Counted from the stretch's first letter, positions 1 through 7,894 are shown. The stretch: 19,121 nt of DNA from Erysipelotrichaceae bacterium (GCA_900754715.1 CAAEDX010000045.1:1-19121); one strand, 5' to 3'. Numbers and translations are program-made. Notes: generated by a model from the sequence alone, not told the origin.

Positions 1-3000
1 TCTCATCCGCTGCGACCGTCTTTGCCGTTTCCAGTGCGGAAGTGAGGGCGTTCCAGCTGTTTGTCGTATAGTCTTTGCCATCCAGTGCCTCTGCGGCCGC
101 AATGGCCTCATTCAGGGCGCTATAATCCGGTGCGTCTTCCGATGCCTGCTCATCACTGAGGGCAATTTCATACAGCTGCAGATCTGCGCCTTCTTCCCAG
201 GAAATGCGGACTTGCTGTACCTGGCCAACGTCGCTCAGATCAAACGTCACCAGTTCGCTGCCGATTCCTTCCAGCTCATGCCATGTGCCGTCGGCATAGA
301 CTTCTGTCTTCATTACGCCATCGGCATTTTTCAACACGGTCAAGCGGGATGCATATGGTTTCGTATCATTTCGAACGGTCAATGATCCGCTGCCGGATGT
401 GTTGTATGACGTGAACAGATCGTGGTCGATGACTGCGTCTGCGCCTTCCACATCCAGTACCGGCGCGTCTTCACTGGTCGAAAGCAGGTTCACTTCTACT
501 TCTGCCAGCTTCAGCCAGGTAGAAGATGCCTTGGTCATGCGTACTCTCAGATAACGCGCTTCCACATCTTCCGGATAAGCGGTCGTGATCTGTGCGCCGC
601 TGATCGTACCGATCTGTGTCCATTCATTTTTATCCGTGCTGGCTTCGATGACGCCCTGTTCCATATAGTCGCCATCTCCCATGACGACGGTCACATCATG
701 CAGCACGATGTTTTCCTTCATATCCACGATATAACCATTGCCGACTTGCTGGTCTCTTGTCCAATGGTAGGTGCCGCGGTTGCCGTCCACGATCTGCGCT
801 GCGCTGCCTGACCATGTGGTCAGTCCGATTTCCTCAACGCTCATGTTCTGCGGGACCACTGCGTCAGAGAGCAGGAGCACGAACTGCTGCAGCGGCTGGT
901 TCCACGTTTTTTCGCCATGGTTGATCAGGCGGGCAAAGCGTGCGTTTACGCTTCCGCCTTCATAAGCGGTCCAGTGCACGCCGTCTGTGCTTGTCTCCAC
1001 GCTCAGGCCTTCATCTGCCGTAATGCCGGCAAGCTTCTTGGTCTTTGCAAACTGCAGGCCGATGTATTCTCCCGGCTCCAGCGTAAAGTCTTTGATGCTG
1101 TCGATGCGGATGTCGCCGGTGCCCTCGCTCACTGCAGCGTCTGCATAACGCTCTGCATTGGTATAGATGCTGCGGTCGATGCTGTTTACCGTAAACTCGC
1201 GGATCGCCGCGTTGCTCTGGCATCCCTCTGTCACATAGTAGCGGACAAACCGTGCTTCCTCACTGCTCGCATTGCGGATGCAGTTTCCTTCACGGGTCGT
1301 TTCGATCGCTGTCCAGTTGATGCCGTCATCAGAGATCTGCACCTCATAGCCAGAGGCAACGGCAGTGTCTTCTTCGTTGGTGCCGACCAGGATCTGCAGG
1401 GAATCGATCTCTTTCTTGACGCCGAGATCCACACCGACCCACTTGCCGGCTTTTTCTGCCTCATCAAAGCGCGCATAGGTCGCTGCGCTGCCATCCAGCA
1501 TCTCATCATAGGTGCTCATCAGGTAAGCGCCATTGCGGTAGTTGGTCAGGGTGCGGGTCACATCTTCCAGGCCTGCTGCCTGCTGCAGCTGCTGATAGAT
1601 GGCGCGCTGCATCTCCTGCAGGAACGGGATGATCTCTCTTCTGCCGGACCACTTTCCGCTGACATTGCCCAGCACCTGCTGTCCTTCTTCATATGCGGTC
1701 TTTACCTGCCTGAATACAGCATCGTCATGGAGGTCATGACCGTTCATGTAAGCTAAGTTGTCCATCACTCCCTGCGCTGCTTCCGCATAAGCCTGCAGCT
1801 TGTCCATCCATGGCGTGATCTGTGCGACCAGATCGGTGTTCTCATATGTGCGAAGCAGCGCGCAGGCATCTTTGATCTTTTTGAATTCGCCCTTCAGCGC
1901 CTCTGCCTTTTCACTGATGTCCGCTCCGCTGTAGAACGCGCTGCGGAAATCATTAAAGTCGTCGATCAGATATTCAGATTCTACGGCAATGTCTTTCAGC
2001 TCTGCCACAGACTGGTTATTGTTGGCCGCAAACAGACGGAATGCCTCTGCATATGTATCATCCTCGATGATATAATCTACCGCAGCTTCCCAGCTGGCAT
2101 GCTGATCATAGTCCTTGATGTTCCAGCTGTAGTCAGCAATGCTGAACAAAGAGAACTTTGAAGCCTGTGCCTGCAGCATCGGGTTAGAAGTCAGACCGAC
2201 CATCTTATCCATTTCGGTGCTCAGTCCGACCGTCTCTCCGACCAGCAGCATATCACCCATGCCCAGATCATTGACCGGATAGTTCCACCAGATATAGGCA
2301 GGACGGTTGATCTTGGATTCGATGTAATCCATCATCTCTGGGTCAACTTCCGAGATGACGGCATCTCCTGTCCACATGATCTGCACATCTTCATCGAATG
2401 CAGCCAGCTTAGCGAAATAAGCATCGTTTGCCTGATTTTTGTTATAGTGCTGCGGGCAGACGATCAGGTTCTTCACGCCTTCCTTCTGATGAATGTACTC
2501 ACGGTTCAGCCGGTTGATGAACTCGGTCAGATATGTATTGTCTGAACCAGCGTCATCATAGAACAGACCGAACTGACGAACACCTGCCTCATAGAGCTGA
2601 TCGAATTTCTTGACGACAGCTTGGTAATCTTCTTCACTGCCCATGTCGATGTTGCCGCCGACATGCGCGGTCCATACCAATTCCACATTGTTCTTCTTGC
2701 CGCATTCCACCAGCTCGCGGATCTGCGCCAGCTTATCCTCCGGATACAGCTCGCGCCACTGGCCGCGATGATAAGCGTCGCTCTTGGCGCCATAGATATA
2801 GGTGTTCATCTTGAGCTTTCCGATATAAGATATAAGATCAAGACGCTCTTTGTGGCTGTATTCACCATAGAAGCCCTCGACGATACCGCGGAACTGTGTA
2901 TCCGGCGCGTCTGCGATCCGCACCTCGTTGATGTTCGTGCGTGATCCTTCCATCATCTGTGAGAGCGTAGACAGTCCGTTGAATACACCGGATGCGTCGT

Positions 3001-4111
3001 GGCCAAGGATGACGATCATCTGATCTTCTGCGCTGACATTCAGCACATAGCCGTCAGCCACATCGGTGGAAGCTGCCTGATCATAATCAATGTTCTCAAA
3101 GTAGCGGTCTGCCGCATCGCCGCTGCCGGCAATGCCCAGGCACAGCTGAACGCTGTCCTCGGTGCTTGCATCCGCCAGCGTGAACTGGTATTCAGAAAGG
3201 ATGTCTTTGGCATAATCTTGTACATAGGCATCCACGCCGCTGCCGGCATTCAGGAAGACTTCCTCGCTCATCTGCAGGACCTGATCCTGTTTTTCCATAT
3301 CATGCACCTGCGGATAGACATCATATTCCCCGCCAGCTTCTCCATATACGGTAAACCGGAATTCCTGTGTCTGTGAATATGTTCCGCGCGTCGCTGTTAC
3401 CCGCAGTCCGCTCTGCATCGTGTCCGGCGTATTCACACTGACATGGCCCTCTGTTACGCTGACCGCGTCATTGAGCGGCTCCCATGTAAAGCTGACTTGC
3501 TGTTCCTCATCCTGCAATGGCACATCAAAGCCATGATATACCTTGGTCGGCAGGCTCAATGCCTCCAACGCTGCCTTAACAGCACTGACTTCCTCAGCTT
3601 CATATCCGATGACTTCAAATTCACGCAAAGAAACGCTCGGATATGCGCCGGAGATGAGGCTTTCCACCGTGATGCGCACATAACGGCAGGCTACCGGCTC
3701 ATCCAACGTGACCGTAAAATCCAGGTCATAGCCCTCCGGGCGGTCTTCTCCATCATAAAGCAGCGTATACTGCTCTCCATCCACAGAGCCTTCGATCTTA
3801 AATTTTCTGATCTTCTGGGCATCATTGTTCTCAGACGCGATGCGGAATTCATCCACCTGCTCTGTTTTCTCAAGATCGACATTCAGCCACTGGTTGCTGC
3901 CATAAGGATCCGTTCCCCATCTGGTCGACAGATCTCCGTCCACTGCTTTTGACGGCAGATTGCCATCATCATGACTGGCGGTCACGGTCTTATCCAACGC
4001 GAAATTTACTCGGTTTCCGGCCGCCTGGATCGAGACGATACCATTTCCCAGCGTGCCTGACGCCATCGCCAAGGCCAGCAGGACCTGCATCATCCGTTTT
4101 TTCTTTCCCAT
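1..4111 (-). CDS. Secreted multidomain GH84 beta-N-acetylglucosaminidase (hyaluronidase/O-GlcNAcase family), 3' end outside window
   Basis: The frame is open for 1370 codons from an ATG at 4111 (AAGGAG, 6-nt spacing) to the window edge, so the C-terminus is missing. A signal peptide (residues 1 to about 31, KKKR then a hydrophobic stretch ending IQAA) predicts export. Domains in order: F5/8 type C/CBM32-like module (about 35-168), Ig-like stretch (175-258), GH84 N-terminal domain (262-400), GH84 barrel (407-665), helical region (665-860), F5/8-like module (865-980), beta-rich region, another F5/8-like module (1088-1207), and the start of a FIVAR-type three-helix module (from about 1322). In the barrel I see EGFYG at G413, K443 in GAKSDAYH, the catalytic pair D519-D520, and WWNYPVND (N610, D615). 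From memory these match Clostridium perfringens NagJ G187, K218, D297/D298, N396 and D401. The family removes terminal beta-GlcNAc from mucin or other host glycans by substrate-assisted catalysis. The exact substrate is not readable. Confidence 0.93.
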   Translation of the reverse strand, partial: MGKKKRMMQVLLALAMASGTLGNGIVSIQAAGNRVNFALDKTVTASHDDGNLPSKAVDGDLSTRWGTDPYGSNQWLNVDLEKTEQVDEFRIASENNDAQKIRKFKIEGSVDGEQYTLLYDGEDRPEGYDLDFTVTLDEPVACRYVRITVESLISGAYPSVSLREFEVIGYEAEEVSAVKAALEALSLPTKVYHGFDVPLQDEEQQVSFTWEPLNDAVSVTEGHVSVNTPDTMQSGLRVTATRGTYSQTQEFRFTVYGEAGGEYDVYPQVHDMEKQDQVLQMSEEVFLNAGSGVDAYVQDYAKDILSEYQFTLADASTEDSVQLCLGIAGSGDAADRYFENIDYDQAASTDVADGYVLNVSAEDQMIVILGHDASGVFNGLSTLSQMMEGSRTNINEVRIADAPDTQFRGIVEGFYGEYSHKERLDLISYIGKLKMNTYIYGAKSDAYHRGQWRELYPEDKLAQIRELVECGKKNNVELVWTAHVGGNIDMGSEEDYQAVVKKFDQLYEAGVRQFGLFYDDAGSDNTYLTEFINRLNREYIHQKEGVKNLIVCPQHYNKNQANDAYFAKLAAFDEDVQIMWTGDAVISEVDPEMMDYIESKINRPAYIWWNYPVNDLGMGDMLLVGETVGLSTEMDKMVGLTSNPMLQAQASKFSLFSIADYSWNIKDYDQHASWEAAVDYIIEDDTYAEAFRLFAANNNQSVAELKDIAVESEYLIDDFNDFRSAFYSGADISEKAEALKGEFKKIKDACALLRTYENTDLVAQITPWMDKLQAYAEAAQGVMDNLAYMNGHDLHDDAVFRQVKTAYEEGQQVLGNVSGKWSGRREIIPFLQEMQRAIYQQLQQAAGLEDVTRTLTNYRNGAYLMSTYDEMLDGSAATYARFDEAEKAGKWVGVDLGVKKEIDSLQILVGTNEEDTAVASGYEVQISDDGINWTAIETTREGNCIRNASSEEARFVRYYVTEGCQSNAAIREFTVNSIDRSIYTNAERYADAAVSEGTGDIRIDSIKDFTLEPGEYIGLQFAKTKKLAGITADEGLSVETSTDGVHWTAYEGGSVNARFARLINHGEKTWNQPLQQFVLLLSDAVVPQNMSVEEIGLTTWSGSAAQIVDGNRGTYHWTRDQQVGNGYIVDMKENIVLHDVTVVMGDGDYMEQGVIEASTDKNEWTQIGTISGAQITTAYPEDVEARYLRVRMTKASSTWLKLAEVEVNLLSTSEDAPVLDVEGADAVIDHDLFTSYNTSGSGSLTVRNDTKPYASRLTVLKNADGVMKTEVYADGTWHELEGIGSELVTFDLSDVGQVQQVRISWEEGADLQLYEIALSDEQASEDAPDYSALNEAIAAAEALDGKDYTTNSWNALTSALETAKTVAADE

Positions 4112-4137
4112 TCTTTTCTCCTTCCTTTCTGCATTTC

Positions 4138-4151
4138 TGTAAACGCTATCA
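4138..4151. promoter_or_regulatory. Catabolite-responsive element (cre, CcpA site) at the GH84 transcription start
   Basis: TGTAAACGCTATCA fits the cre consensus TGWNANCGNTNWCA at every position. It lies just downstream of the -10 hexamer of the GH84 promoter, so it would cover about +1 to +15. That is a typical position for CcpA repression when a preferred sugar is present. CcpA itself is not encoded in this window. Confidence 0.75.
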
Positions 4152-4158
4152 TGATTTC

Positions 4159-4187
4159 AGTATAACTGGGAAAGGAAAGAATGAAAA
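4159..4187 (-). promoter_or_regulatory. Promoter of the GH84 gene
   Basis: On the minus strand there is a good -10 (TATACT, 4159-4164) with a 17-nt spacer to a weak -35 (TTTTCA, 4182-4187). The poor -35 would fit a promoter that needs an activator, possibly the adjacent PTS-type regulator. That link is inference. Confidence 0.45.
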
Positions 4188-4237
4188 CTGATAAAATCCG
4201 TAAATTCTGATGACATAAATTTGACAGTGCGCCAGAT

Positions 4238-4265
4238 AAAAAGGAACAGCGCTGTGGCTATTCCT
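4238..4265 (-). terminator. Intrinsic terminator overlapping the 3' end of the regulator gene
   Basis: Minus-strand positions 4265 to 4242 form a 9-bp stem (AGGAATAGC paired with GCTGTTCCT, one G-T pair) with a 6-nt loop, followed by a run of five T. The stem contains the regulator's stop codon. It separates transcription of the regulator from the GH84 gene, which has its own promoter. Confidence 0.6.
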
Positions 4266-6030
4266 CATTTTCTGTGTCATCGTATTCAAGTGCGGCGGCA
4301 ATATGCTTTGCAATGTCCTCTTTTGCCCCGATATCCTTCAGGCCGCGATACAGCCGATTCAACAACCACAACAGCGAGATGGCATCCTGCGCTTCGACCA
4401 ATATGATGAAGCGTGATCCGTCCTCACGGCAATAACTGATCTGCCGATCCAGAGAAAGACGAAAACGCAGCTGGACAAACGGCAGCGATGATGCCAGTGT
4501 TCCCTGCTGATCCAGATGCTCCTCCTGACAGATGGTCACTGGCTCAACATGTCGCTGATCTGAAGGCTCACTGATCCGCCGGCGAGGGAGCCCTGCCTGC
4601 TGCAACGCGAGATGATCCTCCTCTCGCAAGATGAGCGAGATCTTTTGCACCGGAAGCGGACAGACAAAATCCTCTGGGATATGTTCTGTGGTCAGCACCA
4701 GCTGCGCATTCTGCCATGCGTGATAAAATGGCAGTTCAAACATGGACAATCTTCCGATCACTTCGATATGGTAATATTGACTGAGGTCTTGGACCAGATG
4801 CTGCTGCAGCTGCATGGAAGCACCGCTGACAAAAAGGACACGCACTGGCTCTTGTGTCTTCATCCGCTCGACGCTGCAAGCCAGATACAATCGGATCAGC
4901 GCGATCTCTTCCTCAGATTGCAGAGAAAACAGTTCATGGTGCGACGCGCAGAAAGCGCGCAGCCGCGTTTCGGTCTGTTCATCCAGTTTGACTTCATCCT
5001 CAGGGTGTTTTGCGGATATCATATGATAATTCTGACGATGCATGAAATGACAGAGATGCGCAAACAGATTGCTCAACAGGAATACATCCTGCGAAAAACG
5101 TGCTTCCTCACCGTCTTCCAGCGCGTTTAGCAACTGATGCAAGAAGACGATCGCGTCATTTCCATACCGCTGTTTCGCGGCTTCGTGATATTGCACGATA
5201 CGCTGAAAGGTATAGGACATATAATTACGTGCCTCATGCCAGAGCGTAATGCCGATTTCTTCCAATTGCTGGAACAGCGTACTAAGATCAGGACAAGATA
5301 AAGAAAGATATTCCGTGACCGGCGGAAGGCTTCGTTCATTATAGGAATACCACAAAATGACCAGCACTTTGGCATAGATGTGATGAAATTCAGCGTCATC
5401 CAGCCAGATGTCCTGGCGATGCAGAAAAGACATGAGCACGGGCACGACCTCAGCGAGACGCGCCGGAAAGAAATGCCGGTAAAAATGCTCTTTCAGCCGT
5501 TTCTCCATCGTATTGCATTCTTCTTTGAACAACAGATACTTCATCTGATAGAGCGCTTTGCACCGATAGGTAAAAAACGATTGTACGCTGCCGCTGAGCG
5601 TGTAACCATGTTGATAACGAATGGAAAGGCCATTTTCCCGCAGTTCCTCCTCCAGCAGCTGCATATCGTTCCTGACCGTCATGCGGCTCACAGACAGCTC
5701 CTCCGCGATACGGCTGAGATTATAGCTCTCCAGATCAAAAGCAAGGATCATACGCATATAGAGCAATCGCTGCGGCTGTGAATAGCTGACGCTTTCCGCA
5801 TTGTGTCTGAGCATGCGGAGCGTACCTTCATCCTTTACAGACAGCACGCCTTTATTATCAGTCTCGATCAGCAGCTGTCTGCCCTCATGCAGCTGATTGA
5901 TGCATTCGATATCATAGCGGATCTGACGCGTCGACAGCTTCAGCCGTGCCGACAGCGCAGAAACAGTAGGTCTTTCTTCTTCCAGCAACAGATCGATGAT
6001 TTTCAACATTCTCACTGAAACCTTCTTCAT
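4258..6030 (-). CDS. BglG/MtlR-type transcriptional regulator with PTS-like domains
   Basis: The protein has 590 aa. Two N-terminal helix-turn-helix regions are visible: an HTH_11-like one at about 7-55 (RPTVSALSARLKLSTRQIRYD) and an Mga/DeoR-like one at about 100-145 (NLSRIAEELSVSRMTVRND). A long helical middle (about 170-385) occupies the place of PRD modules. At about 395-460 an EIIB-like fold segment starts VRVLFVSGAS, where active EIIB domains carry a phosphorylatable Cys. The C-terminal 80 residues are weakly EIIA-like. Such proteins normally activate a neighbouring sugar locus under PTS phosphorylation control, and the GH84 gene 146 bp downstream is the obvious target. The ATG at 6030 has a modest SD (AAGGG, 6-nt spacing). 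A stronger AGGAGG lies about 20 nt upstream with no in-frame start next to it. The exact subfamily is uncertain. Confidence 0.8.
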   Translation of the reverse strand: MKKVSVRMLKIIDLLLEEERPTVSALSARLKLSTRQIRYDIECINQLHEGRQLLIETDNKGVLSVKDEGTLRMLRHNAESVSYSQPQRLLYMRMILAFDLESYNLSRIAEELSVSRMTVRNDMQLLEEELRENGLSIRYQHGYTLSGSVQSFFTYRCKALYQMKYLLFKEECNTMEKRLKEHFYRHFFPARLAEVVPVLMSFLHRQDIWLDDAEFHHIYAKVLVILWYSYNERSLPPVTEYLSLSCPDLSTLFQQLEEIGITLWHEARNYMSYTFQRIVQYHEAAKQRYGNDAIVFLHQLLNALEDGEEARFSQDVFLLSNLFAHLCHFMHRQNYHMISAKHPEDEVKLDEQTETRLRAFCASHHELFSLQSEEEIALIRLYLACSVERMKTQEPVRVLFVSGASMQLQQHLVQDLSQYYHIEVIGRLSMFELPFYHAWQNAQLVLTTEHIPEDFVCPLPVQKISLILREEDHLALQQAGLPRRRISEPSDQRHVEPVTICQEEHLDQQGTLASSLPFVQLRFRLSLDRQISYCREDGSRFIILVEAQDAISLLWLLNRLYRGLKDIGAKEDIAKHIAAALEYDDTENEE

Positions 6031-6078
6031 CGCTTTCCCTTCAGTGGCTTCCTCCTTTCTCCATCCTGACTGCTTTTT

Positions 6079-6087
6079 ATTATAGCA
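6079..6087 (-). promoter_or_regulatory. Extended -10 promoter of the regulator gene
   Basis: The minus strand carries TGCTATAAT, a perfect extended -10 (TGnTATAAT), about 50 bp before the regulator start. No convincing -35 is seen, as is common for extended -10 promoters. Confidence 0.55.
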
Positions 6088-6299
6088 GATGTAAGCGGTT
6101 ATTTTCGTGTTTTATCCTTAGTTTTTTCAAATTTTGAAGGGCTTTTTTTCATGCTTTGTTCTTGAGCGCGGCACATCAGAAAACCGCTGTTGAATGCCTG
6201 CCTTTGCGATTTTAAGAAACAGAAACATGAACATGCTGACATCATATAAAAATACACATAATATAATAATATTGCGATATCATGTATGATATGTATTTT

Positions 6300-6581
6300 C
6301 TAAAGAAAATCTCTCAACCCAACTGCTTGTTCAAAAAACTCATACCGTCTTCCGATAAACGAAATTTGGTCTGCTTTTGCATCCGTCATGTTAAAATAGT
6401 CCAAATCAGCCCCAAAATCATAGTTGGTACCATTCACTCTACTTGCAGAAAAATCAATATTTTCTTTCACAGCTCGTTCCCACTGCCATCGGAACACGGG
6501 CTTTGCGAGTACCTGCCATAACCTATCCTCCATAATTGTAGTGAAATAGTCTAAGTATCTATCGACTACAATTATAGTCAA
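6300..6581 (-). CDS. Small protein or gene remnant of unknown function
   Basis: The open frame has 93 codons and encodes an acidic, aromatic-rich sequence ending in FEQAVGLRDFL before TAG. The composition looks like a real protein (for example NGTNYDFGADLDYFNM), but I do not recognise the family. The start is unclear. The first ATG (6581) has no ribosome site and lies inside a dyad region. An internal ATG (6533) also lacks one. A good GGAGG instead serves an ATG in another frame (near 6518) that opens only 21 codons. This suggests that the 5' end was lost or frameshifted, leaving the C-terminal part of a gene. It lies in a patch of mobile-element debris. Confidence 0.35.
   Translation of the reverse strand: MTIIVVDRYLDYFTTIMEDRLWQVLAKPVFRWQWERAVKENIDFSASRVNGTNYDFGADLDYFNMTDAKADQISFIGRRYEFFEQAVGLRDFL
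6532..6580. promoter_or_regulatory. Operator-like dyads (BlaI/MecI/CopY-like TACA..TGTA pattern) and promoter
   Basis: ATAATTGTAGT (6532-6542) and ACTACAATTAT (6565-6575) are perfect 11-bp inverted repeats 22 nt apart. The second copy sits inside its own dyad, GACTA-6-TAGTC (6564-6579). On the minus strand a TTGACT hexamer (6577-6582) overlaps the dyad. The TACA/TATA-or-TGTA half-site pattern resembles operators of the BlaI/MecI/CopY repressor family. That family assignment is inference, and no such repressor is encoded here. Confidence 0.45.
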
Positions 6582-6708
6582 AACTTAAAGATAAGAAAAT
6601 CCGCAGGGAATATTTGGCACTTACCTTGATTTTATTTTCTTGACAGCAAACAGGCGGTCCCCACATGAATATTTTTTGCAAACGGATCATCTAATTCTAA
6701 TCTCTATT

Positions 6709-6882
6709 TTACTCTTCTTTCCAACGCATCAATTCTTTTCTCGATTCATCGGGGCTTTGAACCATTCATTGGAAAAAACTTTGTATTGCTTGTTCCATTG
6801 TCAGATGATTCGTTTCCAATATTTGCTCTGCCTGACGTTTCACTTCTTCATCAATTTCTATCTTTATTGTTTCGTAAGCCAT
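6709..6882 (-). pseudogene. RelB/DinJ-like antitoxin gene interrupted by an in-frame TGA
   Basis: An ATG at 6882 with GAGGAG (7-nt spacing) starts 12 nt after the fic stop codon. It encodes 38 residues beginning MAYETIKIEIDEEVKRQAEQ, with LTMEQAIQSFF before TGA at 6766-6768. This resembles the ribbon-helix-helix start of RelB/DinJ-type antitoxins. The same frame continues past the TGA for 18 more codons (MVQSPDESRKELMRWKEE) to TAA. From memory, relatives tend to have Trp after the FFxx stretch, so a TGG to TGA change is likely. The alternative is a natural 38-aa protein followed by an unrelated tail. No matching RelE-type toxin is visible. Its tight coupling to fic suggests co-translation. 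Confidence 0.55.
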
Positions 6883-6894
6883 GTCCCCACTCCT

Positions 6895-7782
6895 CTACAA
6901 TATTGCCAGATAACTGTCCAGTCTTTCATTCACATAACCTGCAAACAGTTTTTCCATCGCTCCTAAATTATGTTTTACATGATACTCATCAAAAGCATTA
7001 TAGTAAGCAACCCGATCTGTAAATTTAATATCAATCGGCGGATATCCTGCTTTCATCAGTTCCAGATTTACCAGCAGACGCCCTGTACGGCCATTTCCAT
7101 CTATAAATGGATGAATGCCTTCAAATTCAATATGGAACCGAGCAAGCCTGGGAATGATATGCTCAGTGCTGTTTCTATAAGCTTCCAGCAGCTGCCCTAT
7201 CTTAGGTTGGATCAGATAAGGGTGTACCGGTTCATGTTTTGCCCCCATAATTCTTACTGGAACTCTTCTGTAAACCCCACGGTCATCTTTTTTATCCGCC
7301 AGTACTAGATAATGAATCTGCTTTATCACACTCTCTGATAATGGCACCTGCTCCTTTACCAGATCCTGCACAAAATAAAAAGCTTCTTTATGTCCGACCG
7401 CCTCCATATGGTCTTTGAGAGGTTTTTGATCAATCGTGAGACCACGCAGCACCATATCTGTTTCCCGCAAGGTCAGCGTATTACCTTCAATCGCATTGGA
7501 ATTATAGGTATACTCCACCACAAATTCTTCTGTAAGACGCTCTACCTCTCCTTCTGTCAATGGGCGCTTGGTGTCCAATTCTGCTTTCTTTCGGTCAATC
7601 ATCTCTAACAGACTTTCTGCAGATCTATATCGACCATCCTCCGGTTTCTTTGCCTCTTCCGGAATCTTCCAACTACGTCCCTCACGGATTACTCCTGGAA
7701 TTTTTCCTTCTGAGCATAAGATCCGTACTCTTCTGTCTGAGATCCCCCATTTTTCTGCTACTTGTTTCACTGACATATACAT
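6895..7782 (-). CDS. Fic family protein (AMP transferase fold) with N-terminal HTH domain
   Basis: The protein has 295 aa. Residues 224-235 read HPFIDGNGRTGR, an intact Fic active-site motif. The His, Asp/Asn and Arg residues of the HxFx(D/E)GNGRxxR signature are all present. Residues 95-101 (SNAIEGN) match the inhibitory helix motif (S/T)xxxE(G/N), here N-terminal to the Fic core, so the enzyme is likely auto-inhibited by E99. Residues 1-50 form a MerR/excisionase-like HTH (VKQVAEKWGISDRRVRILC), which suggests DNA binding and autoregulation. The family mostly transfers AMP from ATP to target proteins; the target is unknown. The start at 7782 has GAGGTG with 8-nt spacing; a second ATG at 7776 is possible. 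An antitoxin-like gene follows 12 nt downstream. Surrounding sequence is mobile debris, so horizontal origin is likely. Confidence 0.9.
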   Translation of the reverse strand: MYMSVKQVAEKWGISDRRVRILCSEGKIPGVIREGRSWKIPEEAKKPEDGRYRSAESLLEMIDRKKAELDTKRPLTEGEVERLTEEFVVEYTYNSNAIEGNTLTLRETDMVLRGLTIDQKPLKDHMEAVGHKEAFYFVQDLVKEQVPLSESVIKQIHYLVLADKKDDRGVYRRVPVRIMGAKHEPVHPYLIQPKIGQLLEAYRNSTEHIIPRLARFHIEFEGIHPFIDGNGRTGRLLVNLELMKAGYPPIDIKFTDRVAYYNAFDEYHVKHNLGAMEKLFAGYVNERLDSYLAIL

Positions 7783-7807
7783 AAGTATTTCACCTCGCTT
7801 AGATAAT

Positions 7808-7837
7808 AATATACCCCCATTATCGGAATAATAGCAA
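7808..7837 (-). promoter_or_regulatory. Promoter of the fic gene
   Basis: On the minus strand TTGCTA (7832-7837), an 18-nt spacer and TATATT (7808-7813) lie 26 bp before the fic start. One of the three TATCGGAATAAT repeats occupies the spacer. Confidence 0.45.
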
Positions 7838-7874
7838 CGCTATCGGAATAATATTTAGCATTTATCGGAACAAT
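7821..7874. repeat. Three direct repeats (TATCGGAAYAAT) over the fic promoter
   Basis: TATCGGAATAAT occurs at 7821-7832 and 7841-7852, and TATCGGAACAAT at 7863-7874. The start-to-start spacing is 20 and 22 bp, close to two helical turns, so all copies lie on about the same DNA face. The first is within the promoter spacer and the second just upstream of the -35. They look like protein-binding iterons, most simply for the Fic protein's own HTH. Confidence 0.65.
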
Positions 7875-7894
7875 GCAAAAAGATCCAGCAGATA

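Noticed and set aside
917..1756. Long plus-strand open frame (279 codons) opposite the GH84 gene
   Set aside because: It lies antisense to a continuous 1370-codon frame with clear GH84 motifs; its Cys- and Ala-rich translation has no recognisable motifs.
6126..6138. 13-bp palindrome TTCAAATTTTGAA
   Set aside because: AT-only-like short palindrome in AT-rich spacer DNA, not positioned on a convincing promoter; chance is likely.
6766..6768. In-frame TGA as recoding (Trp or selenocysteine)
   Set aside because: TGA serves as a normal stop for pth, mfd and the methyltransferase, and no SECIS-like element is evident. A nonsense mutation is simpler.
7821..7874. The three repeats as a CRISPR array or replication iterons
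   Set aside because: The repeats are 12 nt with spacers of 8-10 nt, there are no cas or rep genes, and they sit on a promoter.
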